Positions 17,751 through 27,031 of a DNA stretch of 64,000 nt are shown here, piece after piece (positions within the stretch are counted from its first letter, which is position 1; every line of letters starts with the position of its first letter). Made by a program: the position numbers and the translations under genes. Source of the DNA: Magnetococcus sp. PR-3 (GTDB taxonomy: Bacteria; Pseudomonadota; Magnetococcia; Magnetococcales; Magnetococcaceae). Under the pieces are notes generated by a model that saw only the letters and a program-made list of their open reading frames with translations, ran no database searches and was not told where the DNA came from. The DNA lies in assembly GCF_036689865.1 (NCBI RefSeq), contig NZ_JBAHUQ010000020.1, forward strand, positions 46,690 to 110,689, written 5' to 3'.

Positions 17751-20660
17751 ATGGATAAACGTAGAGATTGTTGGGCTTGGATTGGGCTGCTTCTAGGGCT
17801 TGTGCTTCTGTCTGGTCAGGGACATGCGGCACCGCCATCTGATAGGGCTCTGCAGCGTGAGACTGGGACACGCATGATGCTGTGGCCACACGGCGTCAAA
17901 CTCCCTTCCGATCGCACGACTCTACTGCGGCTAGCCAACCAAGGCTTTCGTCGTGCTCAATTCTTTATGGGGCTTTATCTGGATTATGGTATCGGCGGCA
18001 AAGCTCAGCCCTTTGAGGCTTTTCAATGGTACAGCCGTGCGGCAGGACAGGGGAGCCTTTGGGCATCCATTAAACTAGGCGATCTCTATTTCCGGGGGCG
18101 TGGTACCGCTCGAGATAGCCAAAAGGCTCAGCAGTGGTACAAGCGAGCTGCCGATGCAGGGCAGCCTGTCGGGCACTTGGCCATGGCCATGGTGCAGATA
18201 CGCGGTGTTGCGGATAAAAGTGATTGGGCCAAGGCCTTAAAACACCTCAATAAAGGGGTGGTTGCTGGTCTGCCGGAAGCCCATACAGCATTATGTCTAC
18301 TGGGGGTGCGACATGTCGTCGCTTCTGAACTCCCTGCCTCTCAAACAGAAAATCACTGCCGACGTGCTGTGGACGCTGGCCAACCCTTTGCCGCTTTTTT
18401 AATGGCACAATGGCTAGAAGAACAGCTTACGGAAACCAATGCATCCCCCTTAAAGAAAAAAGTCGCTTATTGGTATGAGCGCGCGGCGTCAATGCCGGTC
18501 ATAACCATTGACGCTAAGCCCCAGGCTCAGATGTTATGGCAAGAACGGTTCCCCATCTCCTGGATTGAAGTGATGGAGCCTTTGGTTAGTGCCAACCGGG
18601 CGAGTGTGCCCCGCGCCGCTTACCGTACTGGTTTATCGTTGGTAAACCATGGGCAGAGTACCCAAGCTAAAAGTCGTGGTGTCCGTTGGTTACAAAAAGC
18701 GGCTGAACATGGTGATGCAAACGCACAATTCCGCTTAGGGCTGGCCTATGCCCAAGGCCAAGGTGTTATCCGTAATCAGGAGCAGGCTATCTATTGGTAC
18801 ACCCTGGCTTCGGAGCAAGGGGAAGCGGCCGCTCAATTCAATCTGGCATTGCTCTATTACCAGGGTGATCGGATTGATCGTGATTTTCATAAGGCACGAC
18901 AGTGGTTCGAAAAAGCATCGGAACAAGGGGATGGCCAAGCACGGGATCATCTTGGGGATATCTATCGGCATGGTCGAGGAACGCCCATTGATATAGCCCA
19001 AGCCATGAAGTGGTACCGTTATGCGGCAGAGCAAGAAAATGTCTACGCATTAACCTCTTTAGGTGATCTGTACCAGGGTGGAGAAGGGGTTAGTGCCAAT
19101 GCCTCAGAGGCTGCTCGTTGGTACCGTAAAGCGGCGGATTTAAACCACGCACCTGCTCAAGGCAACTTGGCTGATCTACTTCGCCAAGGTCTTGGTGTGG
19201 AGAAAGATCTCTTCAAGGCAGCTATGTGGTATGAAAAAGCTGCCAAACAAGGCGATGTGGTTTCACAGAACTGGCTAGGGACCCTTTACCTGGAAGGGGA
19301 TGGTGTTGATAAGAACCCTGAACAGGCTGTCTACTGGTATGGCAGGGCTGCTGATCAGGGTTATGCTTTTGCACAAAACAATTTGGCGGTCTTACTGCGT
19401 GATGGGCATGGAATAAAAAAAGACCTTAAACGTGCACGCAAACTCTTTCTCTTCGCTGCTAAGCAGAACAATGCAGATGCACAAAATAGTCTGGGTGTGT
19501 TGTATGAACAGGGGCTCGGTGGCAAAACGGATACAGTTGAAGCCGCGGCTTGGTACCGAAAAGCGATTCAAAATGGTAATAAAGGCGCACGTTTCAACTT
19601 AGGTATGCTCTATTACCGCAGCCGTCAATTTGGTAGCTTAGATGAAGCGCTAAAACTTCTTGAAGACGCGCGTGCATTGGGGTTAATGCAGGCTCAAACA
19701 GCATTGGCCAGGATCTACCTTACACAAAAAAGTGCGCGCTATAACGCCAGTTTAGGTAAGCGATACCTGCGAGAAGCTGCCGAGCAAGGTAGCGCAGATG
19801 CCCAGGCTCTACTGGGGGTGCTTTTAACCTTTAACACGCCCTTAAAGCAAAATTATCCCGAAGCGGTGCAATGGCTAAAAAAAGGTGCCGAGGGTGGTAG
19901 CTCTGAGGCACAGTTTCATCTTGGATATATGCTTCACCTAGGTATTGGTGTGGCTCCAAACACCCGTCGTGCTGTGTTTTGGTATAAAAAAGCAGCCGGA
20001 CAGGGGTTTGCGGAAGCAGCCAATAACCTTGGGACACTCTATTTTCAGGGGAATGGTGTTGACCGGGATGTGTACAAGGCTGTGCAGTGGTACAAGCGTG
20101 GTGCCAAACTCGGACATGTGCCAGCTTGGCATAATCTAGGTAACCACTACCGGCATGGTATTGGTGTGGGCGTGGATGCACGGGTTGCCAGACGTTACTT
20201 TGAAAAAGCGCACCAGGCAGGATTTGTTCCTTCCAAGTTAGCACTGGGTGAAATGCTGGAAAAAGGTGAAGGTGGATCGGCCTCACTCAAACGTGCTGAA
20301 GGTCTGTTTGGGGTCGTGGCTCGTGCGGGCAATATGGATGGTAAATACCGCTTAGCCCGCCTGTATTTAACCCATGGTCCAAAGGCTAAACGAAGTTATG
20401 CCATGCGCCTACTTAAGAAAACAGCACGAATGGGGCATCCGACGGCCCAATATGGTTTGGCGGCCCATTACCTGAAAGAGTCTGATCTAGAGGCTGAGGT
20501 AACGGATAAAATTAAGCAAGCTTATACCCTATTGTTGGCCAGTCGACGTGGAGGCATTGCAGAAGCCGATGCACTTTTGCAAAAGCTGGATAACAAGCTG
20601 CCAGAGACGATTCGTAAGGGTTTGATCCACGCATTTGAAAGTGATAAAGCAGAATTATAA
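17751..20660 (+). CDS. Exported giant Sel1-repeat protein B
   Basis: A 969-residue protein with a clean signal peptide (MDKRRDCWAWIGLLLGLVLL, cleavage near GHA). Almost all the rest is Sel1-like repeats: I count about 23 units of roughly 36 residues, with the consensus A-x(2)-x-LG-x(2)-Y-x(2)-G-x-GV and AxxWYxKAA (for example AMWYEKAAKQGD, AVQWYKRGAKLGH). Such long solenoids are scaffolds for envelope complexes, or partners in signalling or secretion. No catalytic residues are visible. I chose ATG 17751 because it gives a normal signal peptide. The frame is open upstream to 17703 with further ATG, GTG and TTG codons, and no start has a strong ribosome site. It follows the related protein A in the same direction, probably as a duplication-derived pair. 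Confidence 0.87.
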   Translation: MDKRRDCWAWIGLLLGLVLLSGQGHAAPPSDRALQRETGTRMMLWPHGVKLPSDRTTLLRLANQGFRRAQFFMGLYLDYGIGGKAQPFEAFQWYSRAAGQGSLWASIKLGDLYFRGRGTARDSQKAQQWYKRAADAGQPVGHLAMAMVQIRGVADKSDWAKALKHLNKGVVAGLPEAHTALCLLGVRHVVASELPASQTENHCRRAVDAGQPFAAFLMAQWLEEQLTETNASPLKKKVAYWYERAASMPVITIDAKPQAQMLWQERFPISWIEVMEPLVSANRASVPRAAYRTGLSLVNHGQSTQAKSRGVRWLQKAAEHGDANAQFRLGLAYAQGQGVIRNQEQAIYWYTLASEQGEAAAQFNLALLYYQGDRIDRDFHKARQWFEKASEQGDGQARDHLGDIYRHGRGTPIDIAQAMKWYRYAAEQENVYALTSLGDLYQGGEGVSANASEAARWYRKAADLNHAPAQGNLADLLRQGLGVEKDLFKAAMWYEKAAKQGDVVSQNWLGTLYLEGDGVDKNPEQAVYWYGRAADQGYAFAQNNLAVLLRDGHGIKKDLKRARKLFLFAAKQNNADAQNSLGVLYEQGLGGKTDTVEAAAWYRKAIQNGNKGARFNLGMLYYRSRQFGSLDEALKLLEDARALGLMQAQTALARIYLTQKSARYNASLGKRYLREAAEQGSADAQALLGVLLTFNTPLKQNYPEAVQWLKKGAEGGSSEAQFHLGYMLHLGIGVAPNTRRAVFWYKKAAGQGFAEAANNLGTLYFQGNGVDRDVYKAVQWYKRGAKLGHVPAWHNLGNHYRHGIGVGVDARVARRYFEKAHQAGFVPSKLALGEMLEKGEGGSASLKRAEGLFGVVARAGNMDGKYRLARLYLTHGPKAKRSYAMRLLKKTARMGHPTAQYGLAAHYLKESDLEAEVTDKIKQAYTLLLASRRGGIAEADALLQKLDNKLPETIRKGLIHAFESDKAEL

Positions 20661-20771
20661 AATGGTACGTGTGCCCTATATAGACAAGCTTGATGTGTGT
20701 TGGCACAATAAGTGGATCTGCTTGTCGTTAAGTCTTGTGGGGTCTGCGTGACTCATAAAGGAGTGAAGGCA

Positions 20772-20981
20772 ATGAAATGGCACTGCCCTATCTGTAGTTA
20801 TGTTTATGATGAGGACGAAGGTATTCCGAGCATGGGTATTGCAGCAGGCACCAAGTTTAAGGATCTTCCTGATGACTGGGTGTGCCCTGAATGTCCAGCT
20901 GGTAAGGATCAATTTGTACCGTATGAAGATGATGACCTCTATGATGGTGAAGTCGTGGAGTTGGATGGAGATGATTGGTAA
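20772..20981 (+). CDS. Rubredoxin with acidic C-terminal tail
   Basis: A 69-residue one-iron electron-transfer protein. Two CPxC loops (C5-P-I-C8 and C38-P-E-C41) with intervening YVYDEDEG and DDWVCPEC are diagnostic of rubredoxin. Residues about 51-69 form an extra strongly acidic tail (YEDDDLYDGEVVELDGDDW) beyond the usual 52-54 residues. Rubredoxins pass electrons to oxidoreductases such as superoxide reductase, rubredoxin:oxygen oxidoreductase or alkane hydroxylase; no such partner is next to it. Start at ATG 20772, with AAGGAG about ten bases upstream. The open frame extends to 20712, but that part is not family sequence. It is followed by a sugar-nucleotide enzyme with no evident functional link. 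Confidence 0.93.
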   Translation: MKWHCPICSYVYDEDEGIPSMGIAAGTKFKDLPDDWVCPECPAGKDQFVPYEDDDLYDGEVVELDGDDW

Positions 20982-21051
20982 AGATCAATTAGCATCGTAT
21001 GTTGTGTAATCGAGCACATCAATTGTATTTCATGGTCAAAGGGGTTATCGC

Positions 21052-22014
21052 GTGCGCGGACATAAACGTAAGCATATCTTAGTAACCGGTGGAGCTGGTT
21101 TTTTGGGGTCTCATCTGTGTGAACGGTTGCTTAATGAAGGTCATGAAGTGATCTGTGTGGATAATTTTTTCACAGGTGATCGTGATAACATTCTCCCCAT
21201 CTCTGAACATCCAAGGTTTGAGTTTATTCGCCATGACATCACCTTGCCTATTTATTTAGAGGTTGATGAAATCTACAACTTGGCTTGCCCAGCGTCCCCC
21301 ATTCACTATCAGGTTGATCCGGTGCAAACCACCAAAACCAGTGTTCATGGTGCGATCAATATGCTGGGATTGGCTAAACGGGTTGGGGCCAAAATCTTTC
21401 AAGCGTCAACCAGTGAAGTTTATGGCGATCCGTCGGTACATCCTCAAGTGGAATCCTATTGGGGAAATGTAAACCCCATTGGGCCACGTGCTTGTTATGA
21501 TGAAGGTAAGCGGTGTGCTGAGACGCTCTTTTTTGATTACCACCGTCAACATAACCTCCGTATTCGTGTCGCACGAATTTTTAATACTTATGGTCCCCGT
21601 ATGCACCCCAATGATGGACGGGTGGTATCCAACTTTATTGTTCAGGCTTTAAAGGGTGACCCTATTACGTTGTTTGGTGAAGGGCAGCAAACCCGATCTT
21701 TCTGCTATGTGGATGATTTGATCGAGGGTTTTGTGCGCTTTATGAATACGGATGATGATGTGGCTGGGCCCATTAACCTTGGTAACCCTAAAGAGTTTAC
21801 CATTCAGCAGTTGGCTGAACTGGTGCTTGAGTTAACAGGCGCGAAGTCACAATTAATACATAAGCCTTTACCACAGGATGACCCTCAGCAGAGACAGCCC
21901 AATATCAGCTTAGCCAAACAACATTTGGATTGGCAGCCCAATATTGAGTTGCGTGAAGGTCTTACCCATACGATCCGCTATTTTGAAAGCTTGCTGAGTA
22001 AAGGTGATTTGTAA
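21052..22014 (+). CDS. UDP-glucuronate decarboxylase-like (UDP-xylose synthase) enzyme
   Basis: A 320-residue extended SDR sugar-nucleotide enzyme. It has the NAD-binding [17 protein letters not shown] near residue 11, [12 protein letters not shown], the STSEVYGDP segment and the active site [14 protein letters not shown] (Tyr-x3-Lys). These match the UXS subgroup, which oxidises and decarboxylates UDP-glucuronate to UDP-xylose. A dTDP-glucose-4,6-dehydratase-like role is less likely. The start is GTG at 21052, preceded by AAAGGGG at the right distance. It probably supplies a pentose for surface polysaccharide. A 12-bp hairpin lies just after the stop. Confidence 0.88.
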   Translation: MRGHKRKHILVTGGAGFLGSHLCERLLNEGHEVICVDNFFTGDRDNILPISEHPRFEFIRHDITLPIYLEVDEIYNLACPASPIHYQVDPVQTTKTSVHGAINMLGLAKRVGAKIFQASTSEVYGDPSVHPQVESYWGNVNPIGPRACYDEGKRCAETLFFDYHRQHNLRIRVARIFNTYGPRMHPNDGRVVSNFIVQALKGDPITLFGEGQQTRSFCYVDDLIEGFVRFMNTDDDVAGPINLGNPKEFTIQQLAELVLELTGAKSQLIHKPLPQDDPQQRQPNISLAKQHLDWQPNIELREGLTHTIRYFESLLSKGDL

Positions 22015-22022
22015 AAATGCGC

Positions 22023-22059
22023 TTTCAGCCCATGTGATAAGGATAGGCATGGGCTGAAA
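22023..22059. terminator. 12-bp hairpin after the UXS-like gene
   Basis: TTTCAGCCCATG (22023-22034) and CATGGGCTGAAA (22048-22059) pair perfectly with a 13-base loop nine bases after the stop. It lacks a T run on the plus strand, so it may be a weak terminator or RNA 3'-end stabiliser. Confidence 0.5.
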
Positions 22060-22103
22060 AATAACCTCACACAATCCCTGGGGGGGGTAGGAGAGGCGTC
22101 GAG

Positions 22104-22469
22104 GTGAATCCATTACTATTAAAAGCTAAAGCAGGTTTGCGCATGGTTACGCCGTTAACGGCTGTGGTGCTCACCCTGGCTCATGTGTGGCAGTCTTTCT
22201 TTGCCATGGGTGAGAGGGATCTGTGCTTCACCGCTCTGGCCGATTATGGTTCTGCTTCATACGTTCCTTGTCTCGCCTTACGGAATGGCTCAGTGACAGA
22301 AGTTGCTTGTCCCCCTGACTTCTCTTCTCAAGCTAAACCCGCAGATTGTTTTTATGCCTCTGAGCATGCTCTCCCCAATGTAGTACATGCAGCCCCCCAT
22401 TCATCTCTTGTTCATCCCTTCAGATCTACACATAAATCTTTGGTGTCGACTTTATGGAGCATGATGTAA
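22104..22469 (+). CDS. Small cysteine-containing protein upstream of the histidine kinase
   Basis: I do not recognise this 121-residue product. The N-terminal third has a hydrophobic helix (MVTPLTAVVLTLAHVWQSFF) that could be a signal peptide or anchor. Four cysteines follow in a short polar segment (DLCFTAL, VPCLALR, EVACPPD, ADCFYAS), which would suit two disulfides if exported. The start is GTG 22104 with AGGAGAGG seven bases upstream, so translation signals are good. Its TAA stop overlaps the kinase ATG as TAATG, which implies translational coupling and a possible functional partnership. Confidence 0.6.
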   Translation: MNPLLLKAKAGLRMVTPLTAVVLTLAHVWQSFFAMGERDLCFTALADYGSASYVPCLALRNGSVTEVACPPDFSSQAKPADCFYASEHALPNVVHAAPHSSLVHPFRSTHKSLVSTLWSMM

Positions 22470-24253
22470 TGCCAGATCAGATTGTACCCATCCATCCAGC
22501 AGGCGGTATTGATTCAGATTTTTTGGATGGTATGTCTGTTGGGACCCTTACGGTACAGCTTGTCGATCATGGCATGGATCTCCATATGACCCTGACAGGA
22601 TGGAACCCGGCGTTCAAGAAACTGTTTTCCAATCACTTGATTGGAGAAGAGACGCAAGAGCCTGAGGAGATTCTACCGGGGATATGGAATCGCTATTTGC
22701 GTGATGCCGTTGTTCAACAATGGAAGCAGCAGTCAACAAAAGAAACGTCCGAATTTATTCAGTTGATTGAAGATAGGCGGTTACATTTTCAACTGTTCAA
22801 TCTTAATCCGGCACATGTAGGTATAACCGTTGTTGATCTTTTAGAGATTGAGCAGACAGCGCTACAAAATCAAGCTCTGCTCCAAGCGCGTTTGGATCTA
22901 CACCAACAAACAGAACGGGCCTTAAGATTAAAGATTGAAGAGGTCGAAAAAGGTCAGCGGCTTCAAGAGGTCATCTTCAATATTACCAAGTTGTCTTTGA
23001 CGAGCAAGCCGTTAGAAGAGATCCTTAAGCAGTCGCTTAAGATGTTGTTAATGCTACCGGAGTTTAATGTCCTACCAAAGGGAGTGATCCTGCTTGCCAA
23101 TGAAAAAGCCAAGCAGTTGGAGTTGGTAGCTTCGCAAGGTATTGAATCCACCCCCGTGGCACAAATATGTGCCACTGTACCTTATGGTAGCTGCTTATGT
23201 GGTCGTGTTGCTTTAGCGAAGGAAGATGTAAGTATTTCGACAGATAGTCGGCTAGAGAGTGGGCACGATGTACAGTTTGAAGGGATGGAGCTGCATGGTC
23301 ATGTCCATATTAAAATTCTTGGTCAAGGTGGAAAAATGGTTGGGGTTATAACCCTGTATCTACAACCAGGCTACACACCCAGTGACCAGGAAATATCCAT
23401 GCTGCGTACCATGGCCAATACCATGGCTGGTGTCGTGGAGCGTAAACATGCCGAGGAGGCTGCTGAAGCTGCTGCAGCCGCTAAGCAGGAGTTTTTGGCC
23501 AATATCGGTCATGAGTTACGTACTCCCCTGCATGGGATTTTGGGCTTTGCAGAGAGAGGCGTAAAACGGTTGGATCGGGGTGAATTGGCGGCCGATAAAC
23601 TAACGCGTTATTACAAAAATATCCTTAAAGGGGGGCAGCGGCTTCTCTTACTGCTCAACGATTTATTAGACCTCTCCAAGTTGGAAGCAGGTCGTATGCA
23701 GTTTAATCTGGCATGGCATGATCTTAATCAGTTAATGTTAGATGTATGTGAGGAGTTTCAACCGCTTATTGAGGCTAAAAACATACAGGTCAAGTGCGGT
23801 TCTCAGCTGGAAGATGGCCAGGTTATGATGGACTCAATGCGTATTCAGCAGTTATTGAGTAATTTGCTCTCTAATGCCATTAAATTTACCCCGGAAGAGG
23901 GCTTGATCGAACTTAATCTACGTCACATAGAGATGCGCGGTGGACGTCGGGCCAATGATCCTGAGATGGTGCATGGAATTGAGTTGACGGTTGAAGATAG
24001 TGGAATGGGAATTCCTGACGGTGAGTTAGAGGCCATTTTTGATAAATTTGCACAATCCACACGAACAAATACTGGGGCAGGTGGAACGGGTTTAGGTCTA
24101 GCCATTTGTCGTGAAATTGCCACCAACCATGTCGGCACGATCCATGCTGAGAATCGTGATGGTGGTGGAGCTCGTCTTGTCTTTGCCCTGCCTAGAGGAT
24201 CAGACAGACGTCATGACGAGCCTGTTACCCATGATATAGAGCGTGTTGAATAA
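22469..24253 (+). CDS. Soluble hybrid-type sensor histidine kinase (PAS-like, GAF, HisKA, HATPase)
   Basis: A 594-residue kinase without membrane helices. Order: an N-terminal PAS-like segment (about 15-125); a coiled coil (about 130-170); a GAF-type domain (about 165-315) that includes VPYGSCLCGRVALAKE, typical of the GAF cysteine region; a dimerisation coil; then the H-box GHELRTPLHG with the phospho-histidine near residue 348; and finally a HATPase_c domain with N-box LLSNLLSNAIKFTP, G1 VEDSGMGIPDGE and G2 GTGLGLAICREI. The stimulus is unknown; the GAF domain may bind a small molecule or redox cofactor. I take ATG 22469, which overlaps the preceding stop; ATG 22454 is an alternative. The receiver protein at 24301 is its probable partner. 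Confidence 0.9.
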   Translation: MPDQIVPIHPAGGIDSDFLDGMSVGTLTVQLVDHGMDLHMTLTGWNPAFKKLFSNHLIGEETQEPEEILPGIWNRYLRDAVVQQWKQQSTKETSEFIQLIEDRRLHFQLFNLNPAHVGITVVDLLEIEQTALQNQALLQARLDLHQQTERALRLKIEEVEKGQRLQEVIFNITKLSLTSKPLEEILKQSLKMLLMLPEFNVLPKGVILLANEKAKQLELVASQGIESTPVAQICATVPYGSCLCGRVALAKEDVSISTDSRLESGHDVQFEGMELHGHVHIKILGQGGKMVGVITLYLQPGYTPSDQEISMLRTMANTMAGVVERKHAEEAAEAAAAAKQEFLANIGHELRTPLHGILGFAERGVKRLDRGELAADKLTRYYKNILKGGQRLLLLLNDLLDLSKLEAGRMQFNLAWHDLNQLMLDVCEEFQPLIEAKNIQVKCGSQLEDGQVMMDSMRIQQLLSNLLSNAIKFTPEEGLIELNLRHIEMRGGRRANDPEMVHGIELTVEDSGMGIPDGELEAIFDKFAQSTRTNTGAGGTGLGLAICREIATNHVGTIHAENRDGGGARLVFALPRGSDRRHDEPVTHDIERVE

Positions 24254-24300
24254 TCGAGTTTTGCGTATAGCGGATCGTTTTTGTGTGCGGGGGGCGGGGA

Positions 24301-25194
24301 ATGTCTGAAAAAGGTGTCATATTGGCTGTGGATGATGATCCGCTGAACCTGGAGTTGATTGAAGAGCTCCTGGACGAAGATGGATATGCGGTACATTTGG
24401 CGGAAGATGGGCAACAGGCTTTAGACTGGCTTGCAAAAAATCCAGAGTTAGCCGATGTGGTGCTGCTTGATCGTATGATGCCAGGTATGGATGGTATTGA
24501 AGTACTCAGGCAGATGAAAGAGTCTGATCTTTTAGAACGCATACCGGTCATTTTCCAGACCGCAAAGTCCAGTGAGGAAGCTGTCCGTGAGGGTTTGGCG
24601 GCAGGTGCCTATTATTACATTACCAAACCTTTTGATGAAGAAGCTCTTTTGGCTGTGGTGGCGACAGCGTGTGAAGAGCATAGAGCCTATACACATCTTC
24701 AAGAAGAGGTGCGTAAGACCACTGGTGGATTAAAATTAATGCGCCATGGTCAGTTTGAATTGAAGACGCTGGATCACGTTGTGGACTTGACGGCTCTTCT
24801 TTCTAACCTCTGTCCTGACCCCGCTTCGGTTGTTGTTGGTCTCTCTGAGCTTTTGATCAATGCCGTTGAGCACGGTAATCTGGGTATTACTTACAAAGAA
24901 AAAAGTCAGTTAAATTTGCAAGGTCGCTGGCATGAAGAGGTTGAAGCGCGTTTAGAAATGCCAGAGTACAAAGAAAAAAAGGTCAATATTGAGTATGGAC
25001 GGGATGAGACCCAATGCTACTTTTTGATTGAAGATGAAGGCCAGGGATTTAACTGGGAGCAGTATCTGGAGTTCAGTCCGGATCGTGCTTTTGATACCCA
25101 TGGTCGAGGTATTGCCATGTCAAAGATGATGAGCTTCAGTAAGTTAACCTATCTGGGGAATGGTAACACCGTACGCGCAGAGATTATCTTTTAA
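24301..25194 (+). CDS. Response regulator with C-terminal anti-sigma-type ATPase domain
   Basis: A 297-residue protein. Residues 1-125 form a complete receiver: acidic pocket D11-D13, phospho-acceptor D57 in LLDRMMPGMDG, Thr in QTAKSS and Lys in ITKPF. The C-terminal part (about 165-297) is a GHKL ATPase of the HATPase_c_2/RsbW type: LSELLINAVEHGNLG is the N-box and LIEDEGQGFNW with HGRGIAMSKMM forms the lid motifs. In known relatives such domains act as anti-sigma factors or serine kinases in partner switching. Here activity would be gated by phosphorylation, most likely by the kinase encoded just upstream. Start at ATG 24301 after a GGGGGCGGGGA tract. No STAS antagonist or PP2C phosphatase is adjacent. 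Confidence 0.87.
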   Translation: MSEKGVILAVDDDPLNLELIEELLDEDGYAVHLAEDGQQALDWLAKNPELADVVLLDRMMPGMDGIEVLRQMKESDLLERIPVIFQTAKSSEEAVREGLAAGAYYYITKPFDEEALLAVVATACEEHRAYTHLQEEVRKTTGGLKLMRHGQFELKTLDHVVDLTALLSNLCPDPASVVVGLSELLINAVEHGNLGITYKEKSQLNLQGRWHEEVEARLEMPEYKEKKVNIEYGRDETQCYFLIEDEGQGFNWEQYLEFSPDRAFDTHGRGIAMSKMMSFSKLTYLGNGNTVRAEIIF

Positions 25195-25230
25195 GAGCCA
25201 ACGCCTAGGACTGTCCGTTTGCGTTAAGAC

Positions 25231-25262
25231 GGGCCGTTCTTTTAAGGGCCCTTTCTATATCT
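25231..25262 (+). terminator. Weak terminator after the signalling cluster
   Basis: GGGCC (25231-25235) / GGCCC (25247-25251) followed by the T-rich TTTCTATATCTTTT. The stem is short, and an AACGC/GCGTT helix just before may contribute. Confidence 0.4.
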
Positions 25263-25648
25263 TTTCCCCGTAATACGCACTAGGTAGGATCCCCTCTCTC
25301 GCTAAATCCGAACAAAATATCACTTAAAATAATGAAATAATTAAAAATAAGAGTAAGGTTTGTATCATTCATCATGATAAATACATTATTGGGGTGGATT
25401 GATTGCTCTGCCGCAATCAAAGTAGGGGTAACGAGGATGTCGTATCACGCAAACAGGAAGTAATTGTTACGTTCCTGTCATTGAAGCTCCCTTTAAAACA
25501 GCATTTCGGTGGCTATGATTTGGCCGTTCTATGCTTTGACCTCTCTTGCTATCGCGTGAAGGGTCAGTATGGATCGGTTGTAAAGCGACGTGTTAACGCC
25601 CGCTTTTATAGGTATATCTTTGTCCACACGGAAAGGTCTAACGCCGTC
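25263..25648. promoter_or_regulatory. Leader and promoter region of pstCAB-phoU
   Basis: The AT-rich stretch 25310-25390 is the likely promoter area. A single Pho-box half-site CTGTCAT lies at 25475-25481 without a convincing second half eleven bases on, so PhoB control is suggested but not shown. An open frame joined to pstC extends up to 25403, but its first 82 codons have no family similarity and are better read as leader. Confidence 0.4.
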
Positions 25649-27031
25649 ATGATTCTTTCGGCATTAACCGTCATCATCGTACTACTGTTTATTGGGGTTA
25701 TCATGGGGCGCCGTCGTGCGCATACCATGATCGAGGGTAGACACCCTAGTGAGTTGCATTCGCGGCCGAACTACCATGGTGTCTATGTGGGGATGTATGC
25801 AGCCCTGCCTGGTCTATTAATCCTGATTATTTGGCTGCTTTTTGAGCCTGATCTGGTTCAAACCATGGTGATGAGCAACTTCACCATACCTGAAGGGCCT
25901 ACCATGGATGACCAGATCATGGTTATCATGAATAAGGTCAAAATCCTTGCAGGGGGTGGTCAGCTGATGGGGGGGGTGGATGCAGCCGTTATGTCTGCAT
26001 CGGAGCATTATAATAGCCTAAAGAGCACCAGTTTATTTGTGCTTGTTGGCAGTTTATTCGTCGTGCTTACAGGGGCGATGAACTATGCCTATAAAAAGCT
26101 GGAGCCTCAATACCGTACGCGTAACCGAGTTGAGCATGTTGCCCGTCTCGTTTTAATCTCCAGTTCGACACTTTCTATCTTGGTCACCGTAGGAATTGTT
26201 CTTTCTCTACTCTTTGAAGCGACCATGTTTTTTAACAAAATTCCTGTTCAGGATTTTTTGTTTGGCTTGCACTGGAGCCCCCAAACAGCATTGCGTGCGG
26301 ACCAAGTTGGGGGATCAGGTTCCTTTGGAGCGATTCCCCTCTTTGCCGGGACACTCATGGTGACCCTGATTGCTATGCTGGTAGCTGCTCCCATTGGCCT
26401 ATTGGCCGCAGTCTATATGTCAGAGTATGCCACGCCTTTTATTCGTGCCTGGATAAAACCCATCTTGGAAATTCTCGCTGGTGTTCCAACGGTGGTTTAT
26501 GGCTTTTTTGCCGCACTGACGGTGGCACCATTTCTCTCCCAAACAGGTCGTTCCATCGGCTTGGATGTCGCTTCAGAAAGTGCGTTGGCAGCAGGTTTGG
26601 TCATGGGCATTATGATCATTCCATTTGTCTCTTCTCTCTCTGATGATGTCATCAATGCGGTCCCTCAAGCGCTCCGTGATGGTTCTTATGGTTTAGGTGC
26701 GACCAAGGCTGAGACCATTAAACAGGTCATATTACCCGCAGCGCTGCCTGGGATTGTCGGTGCGCTTTTGTTGGCCATCTCCCGTGCCATTGGTGAGACC
26801 ATGATTGTAGTTATGGCAGCTGGTGCTGCTGCCAAACTCTCTGCCAATCCCTTGGAGGCCATGACCACCGTGACGGTTCAAATTGTTACGCTGCTGGTTG
26901 GTGATCAGGAGTTTGATAGTGCTAAAACCCTTTCTGCCTTTGCGTTGGGTTTAACACTTTTTGTGGTGACCTTGTTCTTGAACTTTATCGCCCTGCGCGT
27001 CGTGCAGAAATACAGAGAGCAATATGACTGA
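25649..27031 (+). CDS. pstC: Phosphate ABC transporter permease PstC
   Basis: Inner-membrane subunit of the high-affinity phosphate importer. The 460-residue form is longer than the E. coli protein. It begins with a membrane helix (MILSALTVIIVLLFIGVIMG), has two more helices and a loop, and then the usual six-helix permease core. The EAA loop that docks the ATPase is GSYGLGATKAETIKQVILPA, near residue 345. I set the start at ATG 25649 (GGAAAGG eleven bases upstream), where the membrane-protein character begins. It overlaps pstA by eight bases, so the two are translationally coupled. Extended N-termini of this kind are known in other proteobacterial PstC proteins. Confidence 0.92.
   Translation: MILSALTVIIVLLFIGVIMGRRRAHTMIEGRHPSELHSRPNYHGVYVGMYAALPGLLILIIWLLFEPDLVQTMVMSNFTIPEGPTMDDQIMVIMNKVKILAGGGQLMGGVDAAVMSASEHYNSLKSTSLFVLVGSLFVVLTGAMNYAYKKLEPQYRTRNRVEHVARLVLISSSTLSILVTVGIVLSLLFEATMFFNKIPVQDFLFGLHWSPQTALRADQVGGSGSFGAIPLFAGTLMVTLIAMLVAAPIGLLAAVYMSEYATPFIRAWIKPILEILAGVPTVVYGFFAALTVAPFLSQTGRSIGLDVASESALAAGLVMGIMIIPFVSSLSDDVINAVPQALRDGSYGLGATKAETIKQVILPAALPGIVGALLLAISRAIGETMIVVMAAGAAAKLSANPLEAMTTVTVQIVTLLVGDQEFDSAKTLSAFALGLTLFVVTLFLNFIALRVVQKYREQYD

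Noticed and set aside
25475..25481. Pho box upstream of pstC
   Set aside because: Only one half-site, CTGTCAT, is present; the expected second half eleven bases downstream is not convincing.
25403..25648. N-terminal extension of PstC from an upstream start
   Set aside because: The 82 extra codons are not hydrophobic or conserved-looking, and a usable start with ribosome site lies at 25649.
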